DNA of 64,000 bases from contig NZ_PKQK01000002.1 in the NCBI RefSeq assembly GCF_002968835.1, forward strand, positions 248,001 through 312,000, written 5' to 3'. Each line of letters starts with the position of its first letter. The stretch's first letter is position 1. Positions 8,220-16,695 of the stretch are shown here, piece by piece. The translations under genes and the position numbers were made by a program. A model generated the notes under the pieces. The model was not told the DNA's origin and made no database searches. It worked only from the letters and a program-made list of their open reading frames with translations. The stretch comes from Paenibacillus sp. PCH8 (lineage in GTDB: Bacteria > Bacillota > Bacilli > Paenibacillales > Paenibacillaceae).

Positions 8220-10385
8220 TTAAACCAGTCTGAATGATTTTTTCTGCGTATCCCGACTGTTCGGACCAACCAGAATGTGGAATTCGCCTCGATCACTGCG
8301 ATGGCTTAGGTCAGAATGGTGATACCTAAGCTGTTCTTCATTTAATGTGAACGTAGCTGTACCACTCTCTCCCGGTGCAAGTGCAAGTTTCACATATCCT
8401 TTCAATTCACGCATTGGGCGAACGACCTCACCCGATACATCCCGCACGTACAACTGAACCGTCTCCACACCTGCACGCTCACCCGTATTCGTTACGCTCA
8501 CCTGGATGTTCAGAGAATCTTCGTCCGTCATCTCATGATGCGATACTTCAAGATCACCATAAGCGAACGACGTGTACGATAGACCATAACCGAACGGCAG
8601 CAAAGGTTCATTCGGGCTGTCAATATATTTGGAGACATAACGTTCTTCTGTTTTCTCCGGATTCAGCGGACGGCCTGTATTGAAATGGTTGTAATATACC
8701 GGAATCTGACCCACCGATTGCGGGAAGGACATCGTCAGACGTGCAGATGGATTCACAACACCTGTCAGAACGTCTGCAATAGCCGCTCCACCTTCACTAC
8801 CTGGAAACCAGGCTTCAAGCACAGCATCCGATTCGTCGATTACACCATGCAGATCCAATGGGCGACCGTTGAAAATGACGCTGGCGATGGGTTTACCAGC
8901 TGCCTTCAGCGCCTTAACCAATTGCAATTGGGCTTCTGGCAGACGAATATCCGTACGTGATCCACCTTCTCCACTCATCTCGGAGTCTTCACCTAGAGCG
9001 AGGACAATCAGATCTGCTTTGCTTGCCACGACCAGAGCTTCGGCAATCTGCTCAGCTGTAATGGTATGAACATCACTGCCTTGGGCAAATTGAACTTTCC
9101 CATCCGTCAGGCGCTCTTGCAGAGCTGTCCCCAGCTTGACTGCATCTTCCTTAACCCCTTCACAGGACCACCAACCCAGAATGTCAGGACTCTGTGCAAA
9201 AGGACCGATAAGGGCTACATTAGCTTCCGGCTGAAGCGGAAGAACGTTACCTTCATTTTTCAACAGGACTGCCGACTTCGTTGCCAGTTCATAGGATACC
9301 TGACGATGCTCTTTCGAGAAGACAATCTCGCGTTCACGCTCCGGATCAGCAGCACGGAACGGGTTATCAAACAAGCCCAGTTTTTCTTTCAACTGCAAAA
9401 TACGAAGCACCGCTTCGTCAATAAGTTGCTCCTCCACTTCACCACCTTCAATCAAGTCCGGCAGATGACGGACATAACAAGGTGTCATCATCTCCATATC
9501 CACACCTGCGCGAATGGCACGATACGCCGCTTCACGGTCATCTTCCGCAGCGCCGTGTGCAATCATCTCACGGATGGAAGCCCAGTCCGAGATTAATACA
9601 CCGTCAAAGCCCCACTCCTCACGCAAAATACCGCGCATCAACTTCTCATTACCGCTTGCCGGAATACCGTCCACTGTATTAAATGAAGTCATGACCATCT
9701 CTACACCTGCGTCCAATGCCGCTTTGTATGCAGGTAGATAGTACTCGCGCAGGTTCCGCTCTGACATATCCACGGTATTGTAATCGCGACCACCCTCAGC
9801 CGCTCCATACGCCGCAAAGTGTTTGACACAGGCAGCCAGACGATCAGGTTCATCCTTCAGGTTGTCCCCCTGATATCCGCGTACGAAAGCTGCTGCGAAC
9901 AGGCTGTTCAGATAAGGATCTTCTCCTGTCGTCTCCATCACACGTCCCCACCGCGGGTCACGAACCAGATCTACCATGGGTGCAAAGGTAACATGCAGAC
10001 CAGATACAGCCGATTCACGTGCTGAAATTTCAGCACTTTTCTCAGCCAACTCGGTATCCCATGAACAGCCGATCGCCAGCGGAATCGGGAAAATCGTTTT
10101 GAAGCCATGTACCACATCGGCCATGAACAGAAGCGGGATGCCTAGGCGACTTTTTTTCATATAGGCTTGCTGCACATCCATAATGGCCTGCGCACCAGAC
10201 AACCCGAGAATGGAACCACTGGCATCTACCGACTGTTCGGTGATTCCCATCTCTTCCATTGGTCCTGTAATCTGGCCTTCAACATCTGTCCCTTCATAGA
10301 AGTTGGCAGTCAGCTGAAGAAGCTGGGCTATTTTTTCCTCCAAAGTCATCTGGTTCACAAGGTCTTTTAATTGCTGATTATTCAT
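8220..10385 (-). CDS. GH3-family beta-glycosidase
   Basis: The 721-residue protein has the three-part layout of BglX-type GH3 enzymes: TIM barrel (about 1-330), alpha/beta sandwich (about 360-580) and a C-terminal fibronectin III-like domain (about 620-720). The catalytic nucleophile is Asp267 in GVLISDW, and the barrel motif KHFAAYG is at 188-194. There is no signal peptide, so it acts on sugars that have been imported, matching the ABC permeases upstream. Beta-glucosidase or beta-xylosidase are the usual activities, and the substrate cannot be fixed here. It starts 132 nt after the binding-protein gene, with a hairpin in between, and ends 77 nt before lacI. Confidence 0.93.
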   Translation of the reverse strand: MNNQQLKDLVNQMTLEEKIAQLLQLTANFYEGTDVEGQITGPMEEMGITEQSVDASGSILGLSGAQAIMDVQQAYMKKSRLGIPLLFMADVVHGFKTIFPIPLAIGCSWDTELAEKSAEISARESAVSGLHVTFAPMVDLVRDPRWGRVMETTGEDPYLNSLFAAAFVRGYQGDNLKDEPDRLAACVKHFAAYGAAEGGRDYNTVDMSERNLREYYLPAYKAALDAGVEMVMTSFNTVDGIPASGNEKLMRGILREEWGFDGVLISDWASIREMIAHGAAEDDREAAYRAIRAGVDMEMMTPCYVRHLPDLIEGGEVEEQLIDEAVLRILQLKEKLGLFDNPFRAADPEREREIVFSKEHRQVSYELATKSAVLLKNEGNVLPLQPEANVALIGPFAQSPDILGWWSCEGVKEDAVKLGTALQERLTDGKVQFAQGSDVHTITAEQIAEALVVASKADLIVLALGEDSEMSGEGGSRTDIRLPEAQLQLVKALKAAGKPIASVIFNGRPLDLHGVIDESDAVLEAWFPGSEGGAAIADVLTGVVNPSARLTMSFPQSVGQIPVYYNHFNTGRPLNPEKTEERYVSKYIDSPNEPLLPFGYGLSYTSFAYGDLEVSHHEMTDEDSLNIQVSVTNTGERAGVETVQLYVRDVSGEVVRPMRELKGYVKLALAPGESGTATFTLNEEQLRYHHSDLSHRSDRGEFHILVGPNSRDTQKKSFRLV

Positions 10386-10420
10386 TAAGGGTTTCCTCCA
10401 CTACATATTGTTGAAATAAA

Positions 10421-10460
10421 GAACCCGGCTGCGTTCGGGGAGAGACCGCGCACCGGGTTC
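10421..10460 (-). other. Intercistronic hairpin between binding protein and GH3 gene
   Basis: GAACCCGG and CCGGGTTC, extended by GCG/CGC, form a strong stem between the two genes. On the minus strand TTTATTT follows. It could be a partial terminator or an mRNA-stabilising hairpin that keeps the binding-protein transcript more abundant than that of the glycosidase. Confidence 0.6.
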
Positions 10461-10517
10461 GAAATGACGGGAGACAGAATGTTCCTGTCCTGCCCCATCC
10501 TGTTCATTACTGCATCA

Positions 10518-12116
10518 TTACTTGAATTCTTTGTTCAGTTCATCCAGATAAGGTTGAACCAGAGACTTCTTACTGTTGACCCATTCTTTCCAGTTAGCCT
10601 CCAGATCTCCATTTTTGAGGATCAGGTTGGCATATTCGTTCTGGTAGTCGAATGAAGCCTGACTTTTAGCTTTGGAATCGTACAGGCTGATATCCCAGTC
10701 GTATGCTGCCAGCGATTGGCTCTCTGTACCGAGTTTTGCTTTTTCCTCAAACAGTTTCACAGCCCGATCACGATAATCCTTTTTGATTGCAGGGTTTACA
10801 ACACTGAAGTCGTCACCGAGCAGATACAGACCTTCGAAGCGTGCCGGGTATTTGTCTTCCAGAATGGTTCCTTCTGGCAGCAAGCTAACCAGTTCGTTGT
10901 TCTCATCATATTTCCAATCGGTTCCTTCAAAGCCCATGTTAATGAGCAACTGTCCTTCTTTGGTTGCGGAGTAATCGATCAGATCCATGATGCGTTCGAA
11001 TTTTTCGTCGCTGATCTCAGGGTTGAAGATCAATGCAGACCAGAAGTTTGCTTGTTCCATGTTGCGGTATTTTCCGTCATCTCCGAGAACGATTGCTGTG
11101 TGGACCAGATCATCACTGTTCACACCCAGATTTTTCTTCATATCCGAGTCGAGACCTTGTCTGTACGAAGCCAGTCCGCCCAGACTTGTTACTGCAGCTG
11201 TACCTGTTACTTTGAAGTTATTTTGACCTTCATTGTTTTTCCATGTGTAGAATTCAGGATTAAGCAGTCCATCTTTATATGCTTTTTGCATCAATTTAAG
11301 ACCTGTAAGTGTCTCAGGATCAGCAGGTCCCCAGTGGAACTGACCGTCTTCACCTTTATAGAACGGAGAATCTGTCATCGCATGCACACTATTTGGCATA
11401 ATCATGTTTGTCATCGCATCTGCTGCATTATAGGACAGTGGTACAAGCTTGTTACCCACTTTACCTGGATCTTTCTCTTTGACAAGCGCAGCATACTCGT
11501 TCAATTCGGTTGTTGTATATGCATCTTTCAGTTCAAAACCAAGGGCTTCAGCCCAGTCTTTACGAAGAGCAATGACACCGATTTGATTCGTGAGTGGATC
11601 AGCAGGTTTGTTTTCAAAATAAATAGGTCTAGGCAAGAGATACGTTCCGCCTGTCAATTTTTCCAACTGATCACCAAGTCCCGTCAAGTTATAAGCTGCG
11701 GCAACGTTTGGCCAACGCTCTTTCCAATCATCCGGGAATTTGTAGAACAGTCCTTGATCAATACTATTCAACGCATCACCATGTACGTAGTTCCATACCG
11801 ATACATCTGGCAAGTCGCCCGAGTTGATCCACAGACGAAGCTTCTCGCCCCATGAATCCCAATCAATATAGTTGTAATCCCATGTTACATTGAATTTGTC
11901 TGTCCAGAACTTATGGAACTCATTATCCAAATTCCCGTTTTTAATTTCCGTCAGGTTGGCTACAGAGATGGTGAGGTTATCTGTATAATTTCCCTCAGCA
12001 TCCTTCTCGTTACCGCCTTCCGAACCACCACTGGAACAAGCTGTCACCACCAACATCAACAGACAGAGTGTGATGGCAAAAAGAGCTTTAACTGACAACT
12101 TTCTGTTCGTTTTCAT
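10518..12116 (-). CDS. ABC sugar transporter, extracellular binding lipoprotein
   Basis: This 532-residue protein begins with a lipoprotein signal peptide ending in a VTAC lipobox (Cys about residue 27), then a Gly/Ser-rich linker and a large family 1-type solute-binding fold. Trp-rich segments (FNVTWDYNYIDWDSWGEKL) fit a carbohydrate ligand. Proteins of this length with LplB- and LplC-type permeases, as here, are common in Paenibacillus for oligosaccharide or polysaccharide-fragment uptake. No ATPase gene is present, so a shared MsmX-type ATPase elsewhere in the genome must energise the system. GGGGGT is the ribosome site. Confidence 0.92.
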   Translation of the reverse strand: MKTNRKLSVKALFAITLCLLMLVVTACSSGGSEGGNEKDAEGNYTDNLTISVANLTEIKNGNLDNEFHKFWTDKFNVTWDYNYIDWDSWGEKLRLWINSGDLPDVSVWNYVHGDALNSIDQGLFYKFPDDWKERWPNVAAAYNLTGLGDQLEKLTGGTYLLPRPIYFENKPADPLTNQIGVIALRKDWAEALGFELKDAYTTTELNEYAALVKEKDPGKVGNKLVPLSYNAADAMTNMIMPNSVHAMTDSPFYKGEDGQFHWGPADPETLTGLKLMQKAYKDGLLNPEFYTWKNNEGQNNFKVTGTAAVTSLGGLASYRQGLDSDMKKNLGVNSDDLVHTAIVLGDDGKYRNMEQANFWSALIFNPEISDEKFERIMDLIDYSATKEGQLLINMGFEGTDWKYDENNELVSLLPEGTILEDKYPARFEGLYLLGDDFSVVNPAIKKDYRDRAVKLFEEKAKLGTESQSLAAYDWDISLYDSKAKSQASFDYQNEYANLILKNGDLEANWKEWVNSKKSLVQPYLDELNKEFK

Positions 12117-12170
12117 GCTTTTACCCCCATGTTTTTAGTCGAATTTTCTAGTTCAAATCCTATGCGTAAA

Positions 12171-13073
12171 TCAGGTCTTGATCGCCCCTGTTAATACCCC
12201 TTTGGCAAAGTGTTTTTGCAGCATTGGGAAGAAACACATAATCGGTACCATCGTTACAAATACAGCCGCCATCTTCATACCCATCGAGAAGTTGCTCACT
12301 TGGGTCGAGTCTACGCTGGCTGCGTTGGATGCATTCGTCTGGGATGTGACAATGATCGTCCGCAGTACGTTTTGCAGCGGTAACTGATCCGCCTTTCGCA
12401 GGAAGATCATCGCATCGTACCAACTGTTCCAGTAAGCTACACCGTAGAACAATGTAATTGTAGCCATAATCGGTGTAGCGAGCGGAAGAACAACAGAGAA
12501 GAGAATTCTCCACTCTCCAGCACCATCCAGTCTCGCAGATTCCATTAATGATTCAGGTAAGGTGTAGAAGTAGTTCATCATCAGGATCATATTAAAAGCA
12601 CTGAAGCTTCCCGCCAGAATAACGGACCATAATGTGCCTGTAAGATGCAGTGACTTCATGATCAGATACAGTGGTACGATACCACCATTAAAGATCATGG
12701 TGAACAGAACCAGGAAAAAGAGAAATTTCTTGAACGGGAAGTTACTGCGGCTAAGGCCATAAGCCATACTTGTTGTCAGGAACAAGCTGAGCGGCAAACC
12801 AATGACCAGCAAGATAATTGTGTTTTTGTAGCCTGACAGAATACTTCCGTCAGCGAACAAAGCTCTATAGGAATCCAATGTAAACTCTTTAGGGAACATC
12901 AAAAATGGATTTTCAGCATACTCTTTTTGTGTTGCAAACGAGATCATTATGACATTCCAGAATGGAATCAGAATCATCAAGGCAAGTGCAAGTAATATGG
13001 CAAATATGAAGTAATCGAGCAGTGTCATTCGTTCTGTGCCAATTCTCGGCTTTCTGCTAGCTTTCTTGCTCAT
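12171..13073 (-). CDS. Sugar ABC transporter permease, LplC/YtcP type
   Basis: The product has 300 residues, six predicted membrane spans and the inner-membrane permease EAA loop (ESARLDGAGEWRILFSVVLPLATP, about residues 197-220) that contacts the ATPase. It is the second permease of the heterodimer, 18 nt downstream of the LplB-type gene, with a GAGGAGG ribosome site. It belongs to the carbohydrate uptake class and should pair with the lipoprotein encoded just downstream. Confidence 0.93.
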   Translation of the reverse strand: MSKKASRKPRIGTERMTLLDYFIFAILLALALMILIPFWNVIMISFATQKEYAENPFLMFPKEFTLDSYRALFADGSILSGYKNTIILLVIGLPLSLFLTTSMAYGLSRSNFPFKKFLFFLVLFTMIFNGGIVPLYLIMKSLHLTGTLWSVILAGSFSAFNMILMMNYFYTLPESLMESARLDGAGEWRILFSVVLPLATPIMATITLFYGVAYWNSWYDAMIFLRKADQLPLQNVLRTIIVTSQTNASNAASVDSTQVSNFSMGMKMAAVFVTMVPIMCFFPMLQKHFAKGVLTGAIKT

Positions 13074-13091
13074 CTCTTTTATCCTCCTCTC

Positions 13092-14051
13092 TTATCGGAA
13101 CAAACCGTCTCCGCCAAGCCATTTGGCAAATCTGTCAGCAAGAAGCAGCAAGGCCATATTCACCAGGGAACGGAACAAGCTGACCGCTGTCGAGAATGAG
13201 AAATCGGTTGATGACTGGAACGTAATCCGATAGATATATACATCGAGTACTTCCGATACATTTTTGGTTGCGGCATTTGCCAAGTTGAAGATCTGGTCGA
13301 AACCGGAAGACATCAGTCCACCCACCGACAGAATGAACATGATCGTAATGGTTGGAAGGATGTTAGGCAAAGTAATGCGGAACATCTGTTGCATACGGGA
13401 AGCTCCGTCAATCTGGGCTGACTCATACTGATCCTGATCGATACCTGAAATGGCAGCCAGGAAGATAATTGCACCCCATCCACTTGATTTCCAAATATCG
13501 GTCAACAGCAACATCGGCACAAAGTTAGATTCGGAGCCCAGGAAGTTAATCGTTGGCAATCCGAGTAATCCGAGTGCGCTATTAACCAGTCCGTCATATG
13601 CCAACACGTTAATGACTACGCCGGAAACGATGATCCAGGACAGGAAGTGTGGGAATGTAAGAACCGTCTGGAACAACTTCTTGCCTTTGCGCATCCGCAG
13701 TTCATTCAGCAACAACGCCAGAATGATTGGGAACGGGAACTGAATAATCAGTTTTAGAATATTGATGTACAGCGTACGCCATACTGCATCGATAAAGGTT
13801 GGGTCACGGAAAACATATTTGAAATTCTCGAATCCGCTCCATGGACTCCCCCAGATGCCCAGGTTTGCCTTGTAATCTTTGAATGCCAGAGACAGGCCAC
13901 CCATTGGCATGTAGGCAAACAGGATGAGCCAGACAAGCCCCGGAATAAGCAGGGTGTATGTCATTCGGTGCTTCCAGATTTCAGTCCAGAGCGAATTACC
14001 CTTCACGTTTTCCTTCAGCTTTTTGCTAGGTCCTTCGGCTGCAGGTTTCAC
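13092..14051 (-). CDS. Sugar ABC transporter permease, LplB/YteP type
   Basis: The protein (319 residues) has six predicted spans and an EAA loop at YESAQIDGASRMQQMFRITLP. I prefer the GTG at 14051 (VKPAAEG) because GAGGAG lies 7 nt before it. A GTG at 14066 in the same frame would overlap the esterase stop by 4 nt and would place the ribosome site inside the gene. It forms the inner-membrane channel with the next permease. The first residues are polar and cytoplasmic, as usual in this family. Confidence 0.9.
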   Translation of the reverse strand: MKPAAEGPSKKLKENVKGNSLWTEIWKHRMTYTLLIPGLVWLILFAYMPMGGLSLAFKDYKANLGIWGSPWSGFENFKYVFRDPTFIDAVWRTLYINILKLIIQFPFPIILALLLNELRMRKGKKLFQTVLTFPHFLSWIIVSGVVINVLAYDGLVNSALGLLGLPTINFLGSESNFVPMLLLTDIWKSSGWGAIIFLAAISGIDQDQYESAQIDGASRMQQMFRITLPNILPTITIMFILSVGGLMSSGFDQIFNLANAATKNVSEVLDVYIYRITFQSSTDFSFSTAVSLFRSLVNMALLLLADRFAKWLGGDGLFR

Positions 14052-14062
14052 ATTGCATCTCC

Positions 14063-14827
14063 TCACTCTACTATGGTGTTGTCGTTGTACAGAAAATCAA
14101 ACATCGTTCTCAGGTGTTGCTCCCAGAATCTCCATTCATGAGCCCCTGGCGTCTCCACATACCGAAAATCATAAGCCGTTCCTTGCATGTACTCGGCATA
14201 TTGGCGATTCATGTCCACAAAGGGATCACTCTCACCACAGCAACTGAGGATATCCGGTAAAGGTCCACCTTGCTCCAGCAGTTTGGCTGACAATGAATAG
14301 ATATCCTGATCCGCCTTTACCTGTAACCGTTCTCCAAAAACCGCTTTCATTTCCTTGATCATACCTTCTGGCATATGGGGGTCATGAAGTCGTGTCTGGA
14401 TATCCGTTACGCCAGATAAAGAAACTACTTTGCGATACCGCTCTGGATAAGTTAGCCCACATTTCAGTGCACCGTACCCACCCATGGATAAACCCGCAAC
14501 ATACGTTTTTGCCGGATCTGGATTCAGATTGAGTAGACTTTTGCATATCTCAGGTAACTCCTGAGTGATGTAGTGGAAGTAATTCAGGCCGTATTCCATA
14601 TCGGTGTAATAGCTTCGATTCGCTTCCGGCATAATGATGGTACAGCCATATTGTGCTGCGTACATCTCAATTGTGGTCAACCGTTGCCAGGTACTCGCAT
14701 TATCCCCTGCCCCGTGCAACAGATATAGTGTACCGCCTGAAGTCTCTCCGAAGTCACTGGATACCACATGTATGCTGGTATTCATGCATAACGCCCGCGA
14801 TCCGATTTCAATCGTAATATGCGCCAT
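14063..14827 (-). CDS. Esterase D/feruloyl-esterase-like alpha/beta hydrolase
   Basis: The 254-residue enzyme has the alpha/beta-hydrolase fold of the esterase-D family. The nucleophile Ser is in VAGLSMGGYGALK, with probable Asp in CGESDPFVD and His in PGAHEWRFWEQHL. There is no signal peptide, so it is intracellular. As first gene of the sugar operon it probably removes acyl groups (acetyl or hydroxycinnamoyl) from imported oligosaccharides before the GH3 enzyme acts. The exact ester is not determined. The ribosome site is AGAGGGG, and two operator-like repeats lie about 100 and 180 nt upstream. Confidence 0.88.
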   Translation of the reverse strand: MAHITIEIGSRALCMNTSIHVVSSDFGETSGGTLYLLHGAGDNASTWQRLTTIEMYAAQYGCTIIMPEANRSYYTDMEYGLNYFHYITQELPEICKSLLNLNPDPAKTYVAGLSMGGYGALKCGLTYPERYRKVVSLSGVTDIQTRLHDPHMPEGMIKEMKAVFGERLQVKADQDIYSLSAKLLEQGGPLPDILSCCGESDPFVDMNRQYAEYMQGTAYDFRYVETPGAHEWRFWEQHLRTMFDFLYNDNTIVE

Positions 14828-14928
14828 ATTGAAACCCCTCTTATCATCGCCTGCTGTCTTTACTCTTTCGTTTCTCTGGCGTTGGATTGCAGGTTGTTGT
14901 AGATCCCCTTGAATTACGATGGGTTATC

Positions 14929-14952
14929 GAAACGATTTTCTCGAATCGTTTC
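14929..14952. promoter_or_regulatory. Operator candidate 1 of the sugar locus
   Basis: GAAACGATT and AATCGTTTC form a perfect 9-bp inverted repeat around a 6-nt spacer. The right half is embedded in GAATCGTTTC, which resembles the CG-centred boxes of LacI-family regulators. It lies in the divergent region, about 102 nt from the esterase start. Confidence 0.65.
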
Positions 14953-15004
14953 AAACATAGCCGCCGTTGATTTACTTGGACTTCAATACAACACTTCATA
15001 TGTG

Positions 15005-15028
15005 GAAGCGATTTCTTCGAATCGTTTC
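15005..15028. promoter_or_regulatory. Operator candidate 2 of the sugar locus
   Basis: GAAGCGATT and AATCGTTTC repeat the design of the element at 14929-14952, with one mismatch and the same 6-nt spacing. The two centres are 76 bp apart. TGGAAGCGATTTCT at its left end also resembles a CcpA cre box, so catabolite control is an alternative. The AT-rich stretch from 15029 to 15186 shows nothing else. Confidence 0.6.
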
Positions 15029-15186
15029 GAATAAATCATAATCCCGATCAGTAAATCCTGTCAATAACCTTTTTACAAATTTCGCGTTTTTTTCTCGAAA
15101 AAATGCATTATTTACTTTGAATTTGCGCCAAAAGACACTATTATTGCGAAAAAGTGAATTTTAAGACTGCTTCATAACAACTTCAA

Positions 15187-15252
15187 TTGACACCAAACAA
15201 GGATTATACTAACATGAATTCTAATTTTGCAATCGAATTACGGAAACGTTTC
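15187..15252 (+). promoter_or_regulatory. Promoter and operator of the serine hydrolase gene
   Basis: A perfect TTGACA -35 (15187-15192), 17-nt spacer and TAACAT -10 (15210-15215) precede a perfect 10-bp palindrome GAAACGTTTC at 15243-15252. The palindrome lies just downstream of the expected transcript start, where a repressor would block elongation or promoter escape. It is a classical LacI/CcpA-type core. Confidence 0.6.
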
Positions 15253-15297
15253 ACCAATTGATACAACTCAGGTTTCACCTGACAAAAGGAGGTTAAG

Positions 15298-16215
15298 ATG
15301 TCTAAGCAACTCCAAGGCTTCATTCAAACGATTACAGAGCAGCAATTGAATGTTTTCTCCATTCGTATATTACAGAAAGGGCATCTGCTTGACCATTGGG
15401 ACCGAGACAGGGATCAGCGCCGTGTACAACATTCCATCAGCAAATCCTTCACCTGTATGGCCGTTGGTCTTGCGCTTGAAGAAGGGCTTTTACAGATGGA
15501 TTCTACACTGGGTGATTATTTCGACTATGATCATGTACCCCTGTCGCATCACTCTCTACCATCCTCGCGGGAACTGAAGTTAAGCGATCTTCTTCGTATG
15601 TCTTCAGGTCACGACTCGCCTCCCCTTTGGGCTGACGAACGGGCTTCATTGATCGAGAAGGATTGGGCGAAATATTACATGTCTTTGCCGCTGGACCGGA
15701 TACCTGGAGAACAATTCACATACAGCAGTGGCGATACGTTCATGATCTCGGCTATGTTACAGGCTGCCACCGGACATACTGTGAAAGATTACCTGACTCC
15801 ACGGCTATTTGAGCCTCTTGGCATTCATGATGTAGCATGGGAAACCTCTCCACTCGGGGTAACGCTTGGTTGTGCGGGTCTTTGGATAAGTAATGAGGAG
15901 CTGAGTCGATTTGGACAGTTCCTGCTGCAGGAGGGCCTCTGGAAAGGCACACAACTTGTACCTGCCGACTGGATCAGAAAGGCTACAGCCCAGCAGATCG
16001 AAACGACTGGAAGTGCCGATTGGGGAGAAGGTTATGGGTATCAGTTCTGGATGTGTTCTCATGGCGCTTACCGCGCCGATGGAGCCTATGGTCAATTGTG
16101 CATCATTCTTCCCTCAAGGGAAGCTGTCATCTGTATCAACAGTGAGGAAGAAAATATGCAAGGCATCATGAATGCCGTATGGGATCAGATTTTACCCCTT
16201 TACTCTCACCAATAA
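15298..16215 (+). CDS. Serine hydrolase of the class C beta-lactamase family
   Basis: This 305-residue protein has the beta-lactamase/penicillin-binding-protein fold: the SxxK motif in HSISKSFTCMA (Ser about residue 47) and the YxS-type motif in FTYSSGDTF. The third box is less clear. There is no signal peptide, so the enzyme is cytoplasmic and is more likely an esterase or amidase than an antibiotic-resistance enzyme. AAAGGAGG precedes the ATG. A GAAACGTTTC box behind its promoter suggests it is co-regulated with the divergent sugar operon, where it could act on acylated or amide-linked sugar derivatives. That role is inferred. Confidence 0.85.
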   Translation: MSKQLQGFIQTITEQQLNVFSIRILQKGHLLDHWDRDRDQRRVQHSISKSFTCMAVGLALEEGLLQMDSTLGDYFDYDHVPLSHHSLPSSRELKLSDLLRMSSGHDSPPLWADERASLIEKDWAKYYMSLPLDRIPGEQFTYSSGDTFMISAMLQAATGHTVKDYLTPRLFEPLGIHDVAWETSPLGVTLGCAGLWISNEELSRFGQFLLQEGLWKGTQLVPADWIRKATAQQIETTGSADWGEGYGYQFWMCSHGAYRADGAYGQLCIILPSREAVICINSEEENMQGIMNAVWDQILPLYSHQ

Positions 16216-16231
16216 CATTTGGATCATACAA

Positions 16232-16267
16232 AAAAACGCCACGGAGTCGATGGACCCCCTGGCGTTT
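16232..16267. terminator. Bidirectional terminator
   Basis: AAACGCCA and TGGCGTTT pair around an 18-nt partly paired loop. The A run on the left end serves the abrB-like gene and the T-containing right end serves the hydrolase. Confidence 0.75.
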
Positions 16268-16272
16268 ACTTC

Positions 16273-16527
16273 TTATCCGTGCTGTGGAAGATGAGTCATT
16301 TCATCTAAACATTGTGCGCATATGTAACGCTCTTTGAACTCGTTGACTTCCTCAATAGATCCACAGAAAATACATTTTGGACGATATCTCTCTAGGATAA
16401 TATGCTCCCCTTGTACCAAAATCTCTACAGGATCTCCCTCATTCATCTGATACCTTTTACGCAAAGATTTAGGCAATACGATCCTACCCAATTGGTCAAC
16501 TTTGCGAACTACTCCAGCTGGCTTCAT
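16273..16527 (-). CDS. abrB: AbrB-family regulator with a C-terminal CxxC pair
   Basis: The first 50 of 84 residues match the AbrB/SpoVT swapped-hairpin DNA-binding domain (AGVVRKVDQLGRIVLPKSLRKR). Instead of the usual AbrB multimerisation tail, the C-terminus carries Cys52-x-x-Cys55 and Cys70-x-x-Cys73, a spacing that could bind one zinc. Family members are transition-state repressors that hold back stationary-phase genes in growing cells. The gene is alone, with convergent and unrelated neighbours. DNA-binding assignment is firm. Equivalence to Bacillus AbrB itself is less so. Confidence 0.88.
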   Translation of the reverse strand: MKPAGVVRKVDQLGRIVLPKSLRKRYQMNEGDPVEILVQGEHIILERYRPKCIFCGSIEEVNEFKERYICAQCLDEMTHLPQHG

Positions 16528-16695
16528 AGCTACGGCACACCTCTCCTATCTCACTCTAAATTTCTAGGTACATTTGTACTATGTTTATAAATTCGCCAAG
16601 ATTTTGTCGAATCCTGCTGGAAATAAACATTTTTTGTCCTTTTTTTTGAAAAATGTTTTTTTGCCGAATTTTAGCTGTCAATTCATTAACCGAAT

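Noticed and set aside
15350-15577. Frame overlapping the serine hydrolase gene
   Set aside because: Out-of-frame shadow of a gene with clear catalytic motifs.
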